This document shows positions 42,904-51,844 of a DNA stretch of 64,000 nt, one piece after another. The number at the start of each line of letters is the position of its first letter. The first letter of the stretch is position 1. Source of the stretch: Acidovorax sp. GBBC 1281 (GTDB taxonomy: Bacteria; Pseudomonadota; Gammaproteobacteria; Burkholderiales; Burkholderiaceae_C); the NCBI RefSeq assembly GCF_028473645.1, contig NZ_CP097269.1, positions 1,940,001-2,004,000 of the forward strand, given 5' to 3'. The notes beneath the pieces were generated by a model. That model saw only the letters and a list, made by a program, of their open reading frames with translations. It made no database searches and was not told the DNA's origin. Both the position numbers and the translations under genes were made by a program.

Positions 42904-45900
42904 ATGGTGCCATTCTTTGTGGCTGCAGCAGCCGTATCGTTGGGGGCGACGGCGCTGGCCTTTTTGCTCGATAGAGAAACGGAAGAGGAGCGGGAGCAGC
43001 ACAAAGCACTCCGACGTCGCAACGACAACCTACGCGGGCAATTCGACTCCGCACATCGCGACCAAGCTCGAGAACTGGCTGGCCGTCGTGCCCAACTGGC
43101 CCGGGGACTGGCGCGCAATCGCGCCGAGGCCTGTCGTGGATTCCAACTGCGGGTTAACGTCCCAATGCAGGAGTTTGCTGTACTGACCGCCAGTTTGCGC
43201 GCTGATCTGTCGGATTCGTCAATCAGCCCCTATCGACGGAATGCGTTGCGCCTGCTGCAAGGGCGCATCGAAGACACAAGCAACCGGCTGGCGGCCTTTC
43301 TCCACTATTGCGACTGGTACCTGAACCAACAAGATTGGTTGGCCGATCGAAAGCGTTTTGAGGATCTGATCGAGTTTCCAGATCCCGCATCTCGCTTGCC
43401 GGAGGAGTGGTATTACGACGGTAAGGTCGGTCTGGCCTCCGTCGTGGAATTGAGTGACCAATACAATGACTATGGTCAGCAACTGAGCCTGCAGACGGAC
43501 AGGCAAGGTGACCACTACAGCGATGCCTTCCAGCGCGCGCTTATGCTGCAGTATCCCGATCAGGATGCAATTCCGGTACAGCTACGGGCTGGCAAGAACC
43601 CTCGCTACTTCAAGGCATGCATCCTTCGGGGAGCTTTGTATGTGGAACACATTCTCGAAAAGCTGCCTTGCCTAGCTATCGTTTCCCAATTCAGGCGCAA
43701 CGCTAGACTTGGTGACGGTTACGAGGTTCGGTGCTTCCCTGGCTTCTGCGCGGTAGACAGCAGGCAGGGGCAGGAAAGTGGCGTGCGGGCCTTTCTCCCT
43801 TGCTCGGAGTCGAGCTTTCCCGGCAAGCGCTATCTGCCCGGCGAGAAGATCGAGGTTTTTTTGCACCACCACGATCTGCTGCTGAAAAGCAGTGACCTGA
43901 CAGTAACTCAGCAGCGCGAATCGCTGGCGCTTGGCGGTGGAAGCTCCGCACCGGTCTTCCTCTATGCAGATGGCCGGCAGTACGACCTCTACCCGGTGCT
44001 ACAGGAAGCGGCCGCAGGCGCCACTTGGCAGTTGCGTGCCTGTCGCGAGGAGCCGCAAGCGCTGAGCATCACCCTGCAACTTGGTGCTTGGCAGATCGAG
44101 ACGGAGGCAGAGCTTGGTGGCAGCCAGTTGCGCGTCACAGCGTTGAACCGTTCCGGTGTCGACAGTGTGCTATTGGATCAGTTGCCATTCTCGTTGCGAC
44201 TGATAGAGGAAAAGTTCAGTGATAGCGTCTACTGCGATCTGCTCCGATTCCAGGAGTTCACGCAGTTCTGTCGCCAACAGGCATTGTTTGGCGACGATGA
44301 AGACGCACGCCGGATGTCTGGTCAATTTTTCGAGCGATGGAGTCAAGTGACCGACTATCTGCTGGAGGAGAGCGCATACCAGACCTTCCATTTGTCGCCG
44401 ATGGCTGAGCCGCAAGATCGCGAGTGGGACTTTGCTTGTGAGCAAAAACTGAAAGATGGAATTCAGCGTCTGACTGATAACGCGCGATTCCCGGTGCGTC
44501 TGCATATCGAAGAACTCAACATCAATAACGCGGGGGAGCGGTGGCTGCAGATCGGGGAGCTGAAAGGTGTGCCCGAGGCTTTGCAGGGCGGCGTTTTCCG
44601 TCTGCCGCACTCCGGCATCCGCAGGCCGGGAGCGGAACAGGGGTTCTGGCCCGCTAAGCCGGCCCAGTTGCGTTTGCGAATTCCGGATGGTGGAGAACTT
44701 GCCAATCTGGGGCGCCAGAAGCGCGCCCTGCAAGCTTTCATGAGCGGCCGACTGCTAAATCGAGCGTTGCAGCAGATTCTGCTGATGCCTAGTCGCTATG
44801 CCGCTCAGCCCGATCCTTTTTGGGGTCAGCGTGTGAAAGCAGGCTTGTCCTGGCAGGACCCAAACTGGATAGATCCTGCCTCGGCCAGAGATACCAAGAG
44901 AATCATAGAAGCCGCGCTCACCGAATCAAATTTGTACTTGATGCAAGGGCCGCCGGGCACGGGAAAGACGACATGCATCGTCGAACTGCTCTATCAGATT
45001 TATGCAGCTAATCCTGCCGCCCGAGTGCTGGTGGTCTCTCAGCAAAACACAGCCGTGGACAACGCGCTGACTCGGTTTTTGAAACGCTATCCAGACTATG
45101 CTAAAGATTTGCTTCGGATCAGCAGCGATGCCACCAAGGTACACACCGAGCTTCATCCGCAGGTGACTGAGACGATTCTGAGCAACTACCTAGTCGGGCG
45201 CCAGCAGGAATATAGCCGTGCTGCTGGGCTGGGGCAGTCTGCCTGTGCAGCTTGGATCCAGGACTGGATCGAAAGCGTCTACCGGGATGGTTCAAATGGG
45301 AGGCCGCAGTTTGACGACGAACTGACCGAGTTACTCGTGGGGGATTACAAGCTGATTGGTGCAACCTGCGTAGGGTTAGCCTCGCGTAGGCACGGTATGG
45401 ACCGGTTGGTTTTTGATGTTTGCATTGTCGATGAAGGTGGTCGCTCTACCGTACCAGAGTTGTTGATTCCGCTGATGCGCAGTCGCAAGGCCATCATCAT
45501 CGGTGATCACTTCCAGCTGCCGCCGAGTGTTGCCAGCCGGCTTCGTGAGGCCGATGCTAAGGAAGCCCTACCATTTCTAGAGGAGACATTTCTGAAGACT
45601 AGCTTTTTCGAGCAACTCTACGAAAACCTGCCACCAGCGTGCCGGGGTCGATTGCAGGAACAGTTTCGGATGGTCGAGCCAATCGGCGATCTGGTCGCTG
45701 ACCTGTTCTATACCAATCAGGGCGAGCGTGGCCTGTTCAATGGCAAGACGCATGATCGCACCAAATTTCTGGATCCCCAGCATCCCCTCCGCTGGCATGA
45801 CGTTCAACTTGGTCTACAAGAGAAAGAGAACGGAGCGGGTCCGAGCCTAGTGAACGTGGAAGAGGCAGAGGCGATCTGTCATTACCTGACGGTGGCAGCA

Positions 45901-46425
45901 AATGCGCTATTAGCAGATCGAGGGTGCCGGGGCGAAGATGCACTGAAGAAAACTGTAGCCATCATCACACCGTATGGGGCGCAGAAGCGCCTGATTGACC
46001 GCTTGCTGGATCGCATTGCGGCCGATGGCGGCCAAATCGCCAAAGTTCTGGATATCGAAGTAGACACCGTGGATGGTTTCCAGGGCAGTGAAGCCGATAT
46101 CGTTCTGTATTCAACGGTCCGAACGCACGGCAACATTAGCTTTCTGTTGGACCGACAGCGACTAAACGTTGCCTGCTCACGGGCTCGAGAGAATCTTGTG
46201 TTTTTCGGCTCTGCTAGGTTTCTTAGAGAGCGTGAAACTCGAAGCGGTCTGTTCCTGTTCAGTCGGATTATTGAGCGCGCCAAGATCAGCTCAAGTGCTG
46301 TTCGGCAGAGTGGCGGCACAACAAGGCCTTCCAAGGATCTCGGGCGAACTCGTCGAATTCACAATGAGATCACCTTGAGCAAACACGGGGCACAGTCTGG
46401 ACCCTATGTGGAGGGCGGAGTTTGA
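42904..46425 (+). CDS. Membrane-anchored SF1 helicase (COG1112-like), core of the unassigned cassette
   Basis: A 1,173-residue protein. Residues 1-21 form a hydrophobic segment (VPFFVAAAAVSLGATALAFLL), followed by a charged coiled-coil region (about 25-75), so the protein is probably tethered to the inner membrane with the bulk in the cytoplasm. Residues 100-650 have no recognised domain. The helicase core is C-terminal and of Upf1/Dna2 type: Walker A GPPGTGKTT at 682-690, QQNTAVDNAL (Ia), IVDEGGRS with Asp843-Glu844 (DEGG in place of the common DEAS), GDHFQLPPSV (III), EQFRM (IV), VDTVDGFQGSEAD (V) and LNVACSRARENL (VI). COG1112 helicases occur in defence systems such as Mokosh, but the partner proteins differ here. 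The gene ends 34 bp from the convergent integrase. Confidence 0.8.
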   Translation: MVPFFVAAAAVSLGATALAFLLDRETEEEREQHKALRRRNDNLRGQFDSAHRDQARELAGRRAQLARGLARNRAEACRGFQLRVNVPMQEFAVLTASLRADLSDSSISPYRRNALRLLQGRIEDTSNRLAAFLHYCDWYLNQQDWLADRKRFEDLIEFPDPASRLPEEWYYDGKVGLASVVELSDQYNDYGQQLSLQTDRQGDHYSDAFQRALMLQYPDQDAIPVQLRAGKNPRYFKACILRGALYVEHILEKLPCLAIVSQFRRNARLGDGYEVRCFPGFCAVDSRQGQESGVRAFLPCSESSFPGKRYLPGEKIEVFLHHHDLLLKSSDLTVTQQRESLALGGGSSAPVFLYADGRQYDLYPVLQEAAAGATWQLRACREEPQALSITLQLGAWQIETEAELGGSQLRVTALNRSGVDSVLLDQLPFSLRLIEEKFSDSVYCDLLRFQEFTQFCRQQALFGDDEDARRMSGQFFERWSQVTDYLLEESAYQTFHLSPMAEPQDREWDFACEQKLKDGIQRLTDNARFPVRLHIEELNINNAGERWLQIGELKGVPEALQGGVFRLPHSGIRRPGAEQGFWPAKPAQLRLRIPDGGELANLGRQKRALQAFMSGRLLNRALQQILLMPSRYAAQPDPFWGQRVKAGLSWQDPNWIDPASARDTKRIIEAALTESNLYLMQGPPGTGKTTCIVELLYQIYAANPAARVLVVSQQNTAVDNALTRFLKRYPDYAKDLLRISSDATKVHTELHPQVTETILSNYLVGRQQEYSRAAGLGQSACAAWIQDWIESVYRDGSNGRPQFDDELTELLVGDYKLIGATCVGLASRRHGMDRLVFDVCIVDEGGRSTVPELLIPLMRSRKAIIIGDHFQLPPSVASRLREADAKEALPFLEETFLKTSFFEQLYENLPPACRGRLQEQFRMVEPIGDLVADLFYTNQGERGLFNGKTHDRTKFLDPQHPLRWHDVQLGLQEKENGAGPSLVNVEEAEAICHYLTVAANALLADRGCRGEDALKKTVAIITPYGAQKRLIDRLLDRIAADGGQIAKVLDIEVDTVDGFQGSEADIVLYSTVRTHGNISFLLDRQRLNVACSRARENLVFFGSARFLRERETRSGLFLFSRIIERAKISSSAVRQSGGTTRPSKDLGRTRRIHNEITLSKHGAQSGPYVEGGV

Positions 46426-46459
46426 GCGCAGCGCAAGTCTGTGTAAAGCCAGCCTGGCA

Positions 46460-48094
46460 CTACGCCACCATCACCTCTTGTTGAACATCCTCGAGCGCTT
46501 GCCATACACCTGATTTGTCCACGCGCAGCATCCGAGAGGCGCCACCCTTTGCAAGCAGTACGACGTCCGTGAACCGATTCTCGTCGTCAGGCCGAACCCC
46601 AGTCGAGTAGACGACGATCCTCTCGAACGTGTCTGCCACCAGCTGTTTTGCCTGAAGCCTGGCGTCGTAATCGAGTTCCTGGACACCTTTGGCAAGCTCT
46701 GCCCACTTCGCTTGAACACCATTGACGTCGTTACGAGCCAGAGCGCTGATTTGCGCCTCGGTATGAGCCATGGCTCGCTCAAGGGTACGCTTTTCCGTCT
46801 CGAGTTCGGACATCTTCTCCACGAGCATCGAAGGAGCAACGCCGGATGATGCCGAGAGGATTGCGTTCATCAGGTTGCCGGATTGTTCTGCAATCTCCCC
46901 CGCTCTTTGGCGTTGGGCTTTGAGTTGTTCGCGAAGCGGGGCAGATCGATCACCGCCGTAAAGGGCTCGGAGGTTCAGGATGTCTGAACAGTAGTTCATG
47001 ATTGCGCGTTCAACCGGTGCAACGGAACGGGAAACCGGGTGAGGGCATGCCTTTCCGTATTGCTTGGCTGCACAGAGCAAACGCCTGTACCCGTCTTTGA
47101 GCTTGTCTCCGTGATTTTTGATTTTCCCGAACAGATGCTGGCCAGACATGGCGCATCCGCAGTAGCCGCAGTACGTGATGCCCAGGCCAGTGATGATGTG
47201 CGGAATAGTTGATTTGGCACCGCGTCGGCCCCTTTGCCCGTTGACGGCTTGAAGGTCATCCCATTCCGTTGCGGATAGCACAGCTGGGTAATACTCCTTG
47301 AGCGCAAATTCGCCCCGGACATCCTCCGTCTCGACCACCACCGTTTTGACGCCGATGAGATTCGGGTTCTTAACGACCTTGTAGAAGTGCGCGCTGCTCA
47401 GAAGGCCGTTAAACGGGCTGACACCTTCGGCAGCCAGCTTCGCCGCGATGTCTTGTCCCGATTGGCCTGCGAGGTAGAGCGCGACGGCCTTTCTCAAAGC
47501 GTCGACGCGCTCAGGAATGAGCTCCCAGCCGTCGGGCGTTTCCCGGAGCCACTGGGGGTCTTTTCCTTGCCGGAGCTTCCCGCGGAACTTGCCTAGCTCC
47601 CAGTCCTTGCACTTACCGACGATGGCGGAAGCGACCCGCTCGCTCTTGTGAGCCGACTCCTCGTGCGCTTTGATCATGTAGAGCACGCTGATGACGAGCT
47701 TGATGGAGTCCTTCTTCAGCGACTCGCGGCTATACACCTGTTTATCCGACGCGGTGACCACGGTGAGCCCCGCATTTACAATAGAGGTCAACTGCGCCTG
47801 CGCGTCCATCGGATTGGCGCGCGACAGCCGATCGAGCGCCTCGACGATGAGCACGGATCCTGGGGGTACCTTCCCAGCCTCGACGGCAGCCAAGAAGGTT
47901 CCCAAGGCTCCCTTGGTGACGTGCTTCTGGTGGAAGGCGCTCAAACCCTCGTCACGCATCGTCAACTCGCTATCCAGACGAAGTCCGTTGTCCTTCGCCC
48001 ATTTTTCGGCGAAATCGGTCTGTCGTTGAACGCTGTGGCCACTGGCCTGGCGTGGATCTGAGAAGCGGGTGTAGCTGTAGACGAGACCAGACAT
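46460..48094 (-). CDS. Large serine recombinase (island integrase)
   Basis: A 544-residue serine integrase. The resolvase-like catalytic domain starts SGLVYSYTRFSDPRQASGHSVQRQ with nucleophile Ser12 and the arginine before it; VEALDRLSRANPMDAQ is the second catalytic segment. The recombinase domain follows (KVVKNPNLIGV), then a zinc ribbon with CGYCGCAMSG and later paired cysteines, and a coiled-coil region (MSELETEKRTLERAMAHTEAQI). Its start lies only 20 bp from the restored rimO start on the other strand, next to the right att core, which supports its role in inserting the island. Confidence 0.93.
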   Translation of the reverse strand: MSGLVYSYTRFSDPRQASGHSVQRQTDFAEKWAKDNGLRLDSELTMRDEGLSAFHQKHVTKGALGTFLAAVEAGKVPPGSVLIVEALDRLSRANPMDAQAQLTSIVNAGLTVVTASDKQVYSRESLKKDSIKLVISVLYMIKAHEESAHKSERVASAIVGKCKDWELGKFRGKLRQGKDPQWLRETPDGWELIPERVDALRKAVALYLAGQSGQDIAAKLAAEGVSPFNGLLSSAHFYKVVKNPNLIGVKTVVVETEDVRGEFALKEYYPAVLSATEWDDLQAVNGQRGRRGAKSTIPHIITGLGITYCGYCGCAMSGQHLFGKIKNHGDKLKDGYRRLLCAAKQYGKACPHPVSRSVAPVERAIMNYCSDILNLRALYGGDRSAPLREQLKAQRQRAGEIAEQSGNLMNAILSASSGVAPSMLVEKMSELETEKRTLERAMAHTEAQISALARNDVNGVQAKWAELAKGVQELDYDARLQAKQLVADTFERIVVYSTGVRPDDENRFTDVVLLAKGGASRMLRVDKSGVWQALEDVQQEVMVA

Positions 48095-48114
48095 ATTTTA
48101 GATAGAGAAGAACT

Positions 48115-49527
48115 ATGACCACGACAACCGAAGCTGCGCTCGACTTGACCCAGAAGCGCAAGGTTCCGAGTATAGGTATGGTATCACTGGGCTGCCCCAA
48201 AGCTCTGACCGACTCCGAACTGATCCTCACGCAGCTGAGCGCCGAGGGCTACCAGACCTCCAAGACTTTCGAAGGTGCCGATCTCGTCATCGTCAACACC
48301 TGCGGCTTCATCGACGATGCGGTCAAGGAAAGCCTGGACACCATCGGCGAGGCGCTGGCCGAGAACGGCAAGGTCATCGTCACCGGCTGCCTGGGTGCAC
48401 GGTCCGGCGACGGTGGCGGGAACCTGGTGCGGCAAATGCACCCCAGCGTGCTGGCCGTCACCGGCCCCCATGCCACGCAGGAGGTGATGGATGCCGTTCA
48501 CCTCAACCTGCCCAAGCCGCACGACCCGTTCATCGACCTGGTGCCGGGCAGCTTCGGCGTGGCGGGCATCAAGCTCACGCCCAAGCACTACGCATACCTC
48601 AAGATCAGCGAAGGCTGCAACCACCGCTGCACCTTCTGCATCATCCCCTCCATGCGCGGCGACCTCGTCTCGCGTCCCATCGGCGATGTGCTGAGCGAGG
48701 CCAAGGCTTTGTTCGAAGGCGGCGTGAAGGAACTGCTGGTCATCAGCCAGGACACCTCGGCGTTCGGCGTCGATGTGAAGTACCGCACGGGTTTCTGGGA
48801 CGGCAAGCCCGTCAAGACCCGCATGCTGGAACTGGTGCAGACCCTGGGCGAGATCGCCGAACCCTACGGCGCCTGGGTGCGCCTGCACTACGTGTACCCC
48901 TACCCGAGCGTGGATGAGGTCATTCCCCTCATGGCCACGGGCAAGGTGCTGCCGTACCTGGACGTGCCGTTCCAGCACAGCCACCCGGACGTGCTCAAGC
49001 GCATGAAGCGCCCCGCCAGCGGCGAGCGCAATCTGGAGCGCATCCAGCGCTGGCGCGAGACCTGTCCCGAAATCGTCATTCGCAGCACCTTCATCGCCGG
49101 CTTTCCGGGCGAGACCGAAGAAGAGTTCCAGCACCTCCTGGACTTCGTGCGCGAGGCGCAGATCGATCGTGCAGGCTGCTTTGCCTACAGCGACGTGAAC
49201 GGCGCGGTGGCCAATGAACTGCCCGGCATGCTGCCGATGGAATTGCGCGAAGAGCGCCGCGCGCGCTTCATGGCCGTGGCCGAGGAAGTGTCCGCCGCCA
49301 AGCTGCGCAGCCGCGTGGGCGCCACCATGCAGGTGCTGGTCGACTCCGCCCCCGCGCTGGGCAGAAAGGGCGGCACTGGCCGCACCTATGCCGATGCGCC
49401 CGAGATCGACGGCGTGGTGCACCTGCTGCCGCCTGAGAAGATCAGCAAGACGATGAAGGTGGGCGAGTTCACCCGAGCCCGCATCGTCGGCACGCAGGGA
49501 CATGATCTGGTCGCACTGCCGATCTGA
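48115..49527 (+). CDS. rimO: Ribosomal protein uS12 methylthiotransferase RimO, with island-encoded N-terminus
   Basis: A 470-residue radical-SAM enzyme that methylthiolates the conserved aspartate of ribosomal protein S12. The N-terminal MTTase domain has [12 protein letters not shown] with Cys27; the radical-SAM cluster is CNHRCTFC with Cys168, Cys172 and Cys175; a TRAM domain closes the chain. Codons 1-25 ([21 protein letters not shown] and following) come from the island, the rest from the host. The displaced host start is at 4846. The island sequence is different in DNA but keeps KVP-x-x-G-x-VSLGCP and the same length, so the enzyme should work. GAGAAG lies 6 nt before the ATG. Its promoter must now lie in the 20-bp gap or in the integrase gene. 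Confidence 0.95.
   Translation: MTTTTEAALDLTQKRKVPSIGMVSLGCPKALTDSELILTQLSAEGYQTSKTFEGADLVIVNTCGFIDDAVKESLDTIGEALAENGKVIVTGCLGARSGDGGGNLVRQMHPSVLAVTGPHATQEVMDAVHLNLPKPHDPFIDLVPGSFGVAGIKLTPKHYAYLKISEGCNHRCTFCIIPSMRGDLVSRPIGDVLSEAKALFEGGVKELLVISQDTSAFGVDVKYRTGFWDGKPVKTRMLELVQTLGEIAEPYGAWVRLHYVYPYPSVDEVIPLMATGKVLPYLDVPFQHSHPDVLKRMKRPASGERNLERIQRWRETCPEIVIRSTFIAGFPGETEEEFQHLLDFVREAQIDRAGCFAYSDVNGAVANELPGMLPMELREERRARFMAVAEEVSAAKLRSRVGATMQVLVDSAPALGRKGGTGRTYADAPEIDGVVHLLPPEKISKTMKVGEFTRARIVGTQGHDLVALPI
48190..48197. other. Right attachment site core
   Basis: GGCTGCCC, the second copy of the octamer at 4921-4928, in frame inside rimO (codons Gly26-Cys27-Pro28). Joining the left flank to the right flank at this core recreates an ordinary uninterrupted rimO start. 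Confidence 0.7.
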
Positions 49528-49748
49528 CCGGAGGTGGCGCGGGGCCCGCGCGGGCGGGTCGCCGAGGCGGGCGCAGGTCTGACGGCAGATACCGCCCACC
49601 GCGCCGTGCCCATGGCGGCGATTGATCGCTCGCCGCATAGCCCGAGCGCGCCGCCCTGGCAACCCCACGCCGTCTATCTGCGCAATAGGCGCGGCGCCAT
49701 CCCGTCGCGGGCCTGCTGCCGGGCCGGGCTACGTATCATCGACTTCCC

Positions 49749-51071
49749 ATGCCCATGTTCCCCTTGCCGCGCACCGCCACCGCGCCTTTTTGCCCGTCCG
49801 AAGTCAAGGGCAGCGTCCAAGTGGACCCCGGCCTCCCGTTTTCCAAAAAGCTGCTGCGCTACGCAGGGCCGGGCCTGCTGGTCTCGGTGGGCTACATGGA
49901 CCCGGGCAATTGGGCGACGGACATCGAGGCCGGCTCGCGCTTCGGCTACGGGCTGCTCTTCGTCGTGCTGCTGGCGAGCCTCGCCGCCATGCTGCTGCAG
50001 ACCCTTTGCGTGCGCCTGGGGCTGGTGGCGCGCCGGGACCTGGCCCAACTGTGCCGCGAGCGCTATTCCCCTGCCGTGAACCGGTGCCTCTGGCTGGGGG
50101 CGGAACTGGCCATCGTGGCCTGCGACCTGGCCGAGGTGCTGGGCAGCGCGCTGGCGCTGCACCTGCTGTTCGGTGTGTCGATTCCGGTGGGCATCGCCAT
50201 CACGGCCTTTGACACCGTGCTGGTGCTGGGCTTGCAGGGCGCGGGGTTCCGGCGGGTGGAGGCCATCGTGCTGGCGCTGGTGGCCACCATCGCCGCATGC
50301 TTTGCGGTGGAGCTGGCGTTCTCGCAGCCGATCTGGTCGCAGGTGGCGATGGGCTTCGTGCCCAGTCTGGAGCGGCTGCAGCAGCCCGGGGCGCTGTACC
50401 TGGCCATCGGCATCGTGGGCGCCACGGTCATGCCGCATAACCTGTACCTGCATTCGTCCATCGTGCAGACCCGGCTGGTGGCCGACACCGATGCGGCGCG
50501 GCGCGAGGCCATTCGTTTCTGCACCTGGGATGCCGTGGTGTCGCTGTCGCTCGCGCTGCTGGTGAACGCGGCCATCATGGTGCTGGCCGCCAGTGCCTTC
50601 CACCATAGCGGCCACCGCGACGTGGCCGACATCGCCGACGCGTACCACCTCATCGAACCCCTGGTGGGCAGCGCCCTCGCGGCCGCGCTCTTCGGCATCG
50701 CGCTGCTGGCCTCGGGCCAGAGCTCGACCTTCACGGGCACCATCGCCGGACAGATCGTGATGGAAGGGTTCCTGGATCTCAAGATTCCCTGCTGGCAGCG
50801 GCGCCTCATCACGCGGGGGCTGGCGCTGGTGCCGGCTTTCATGGGCGTGTGGTGGCTGGGCGATGCGGGTGTGGGCAAGATGCTGGTGCTCAGCCAGGTG
50901 GTGCTGAGCTTTCAACTGCCCTTCGCGATGTGGCCGCTGATCCGGTTCAGCAGCAGCCCCGAGGTGATGGGCCGCTTTGCCACCGGACGGACCCTCCGGC
51001 TAGCGGCCTGGGGGCTGTTTGCCGTGATCTCGCTGGCGAATCTCTGGCTGGTGGCAGCGGTGTTCGGTTGA
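49749..51071 (+). CDS. mntH: Nramp-family divalent metal transporter MntH
   Basis: A 440-residue inner-membrane proton-coupled Mn(II)/Fe(II) importer with about 11 hydrophobic segments. The metal-site motif of helix 1 is DPGN at 51-54 (GYMDPGNWATD), and the helix 6 motif is MPHN at 228-231 (GATVMPHNLYLHSS). GQSSTFTGTIAGQIVMEG is the Nramp consensus loop. Length and order are normal for MntH. The 221 bp upstream have no gene; no Mn-responsive operator is obvious to me. Confidence 0.92.
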   Translation: MPMFPLPRTATAPFCPSEVKGSVQVDPGLPFSKKLLRYAGPGLLVSVGYMDPGNWATDIEAGSRFGYGLLFVVLLASLAAMLLQTLCVRLGLVARRDLAQLCRERYSPAVNRCLWLGAELAIVACDLAEVLGSALALHLLFGVSIPVGIAITAFDTVLVLGLQGAGFRRVEAIVLALVATIAACFAVELAFSQPIWSQVAMGFVPSLERLQQPGALYLAIGIVGATVMPHNLYLHSSIVQTRLVADTDAARREAIRFCTWDAVVSLSLALLVNAAIMVLAASAFHHSGHRDVADIADAYHLIEPLVGSALAAALFGIALLASGQSSTFTGTIAGQIVMEGFLDLKIPCWQRRLITRGLALVPAFMGVWWLGDAGVGKMLVLSQVVLSFQLPFAMWPLIRFSSSPEVMGRFATGRTLRLAAWGLFAVISLANLWLVAAVFG

Positions 51072-51107
51072 GAGAGGCGGCTACCGCAGGCCACCGCCGC
51101 GTTCAGC

Positions 51108-51620
51108 TCAATTGGTCGGATAGGCCGTCAGCAGAATCCATTTGCTGCCGACCCTTTCGAAGTCGAGCTGAACGTTGGAGAACTGCGATTTGGTCTTGGT
51201 GGTGCATTCGCCGTTGGCGTTGGCCGCGGTGCAGTTGAAGCCGCCGATCAGGTCTTGCTTCAGCACGCTGTAGACCGTCACCTTTTGTCGTGCATGCGTG
51301 CCGGAGCACTTGACGGCATTTCCTTTGTATTTCTTCGGGTCCTGGTAGCTGTTCCAGAAGGCGCTGTAGTCTCCCACGCTGGAGAACAGCGTCTTGTCCT
51401 GCTGGCTGGAGCCCTGGGGCGGTGTCGCGCCGAAGACGTGCTGGTTGAGGTGGCCGCCATCGGCGTTGTTGTTAGCCGAGACGGCGCTGTGCTGCACGGT
51501 CGCGATGGCGCGGCATTCCACGGCGTGGGCATTGCGGCTGAGGCCCGGGGCCATGAGCAGCGCGGCCATGGCGGACAGCGCCAAGGGGGTGGTGGACGAA
51601 AAAAAGCGGATCGAATGCAT
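51108..51620 (-). CDS. Secreted hypothetical protein
   Basis: A 170-residue protein from the ATG at 51620 with a clear signal peptide (MHSIRFFSSTTPLALSAMAALLMAPG..., cleavage likely after NAHA). The mature part has four cysteines, and reads as a small soluble domain ending KWILLTAYPTN. No family recognised. A much longer open frame on this strand to 52559 is an accidental extension into the next gene's antisense of frame. It is convergent with mntH. The following 224 bp to the EamA gene hold nothing I can support. Confidence 0.75.
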   Translation of the reverse strand: MHSIRFFSSTTPLALSAMAALLMAPGLSRNAHAVECRAIATVQHSAVSANNNADGGHLNQHVFGATPPQGSSQQDKTLFSSVGDYSAFWNSYQDPKKYKGNAVKCSGTHARQKVTVYSVLKQDLIGGFNCTAANANGECTTKTKSQFSNVQLDFERVGSKWILLTAYPTN

Positions 51621-51844
51621 GCGGGCTCCCTGGGTGTTATGTAAGGCAATCGTCACCGGAAGGCCTTGCAATTGCCCACCCGAAGCCCCTGTGCCATGGC
51701 GGGCCTGGATGCTGGCAAGGGGTGTGCGCCTGTCGGTCTTCCGGTGGCTCCATTCTGGAAAGACTCCCCTTGCGGCGCTCTGAAGATTGCGTGAATCCTC
51801 CTGAAATGGGCTGAAGCACGGCAGCGCACGCTTGGTGCGCGTGG

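Larger units (their letters stand above)
4921..48197. mobile_element. 43-kb serine-integrase genomic (defence) island inserted in rimO
   Basis: The left limit is the point where the rimO 5' remnant stops matching RimO. The right limit is the same GGCTGCCC octamer inside the restored rimO. A large serine recombinase lies at the right edge, transcribed away from the junction, the usual place for an integrase next to its att site. The cargo is defence-like: a PD-(D/E)XK-like gene, a DUF3800-like gene, the UmuD/three-Cys/TcmP operon, a BREX type 2 operon with an embedded ATPase-Toprim pair, and a helicase cassette. No tRNA is involved. I see no conjugation, replication or phage structural genes, so it is probably a non-self-transmissible integrative element. 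Confidence 0.85.

Noticed and set aside
48184..49668. A 494-residue open frame antisense to rimO
   Set aside because: The sense strand encodes a complete RimO with all motifs; the antisense frame is His/Gly/Ala-rich and open only because of GC-rich third positions.
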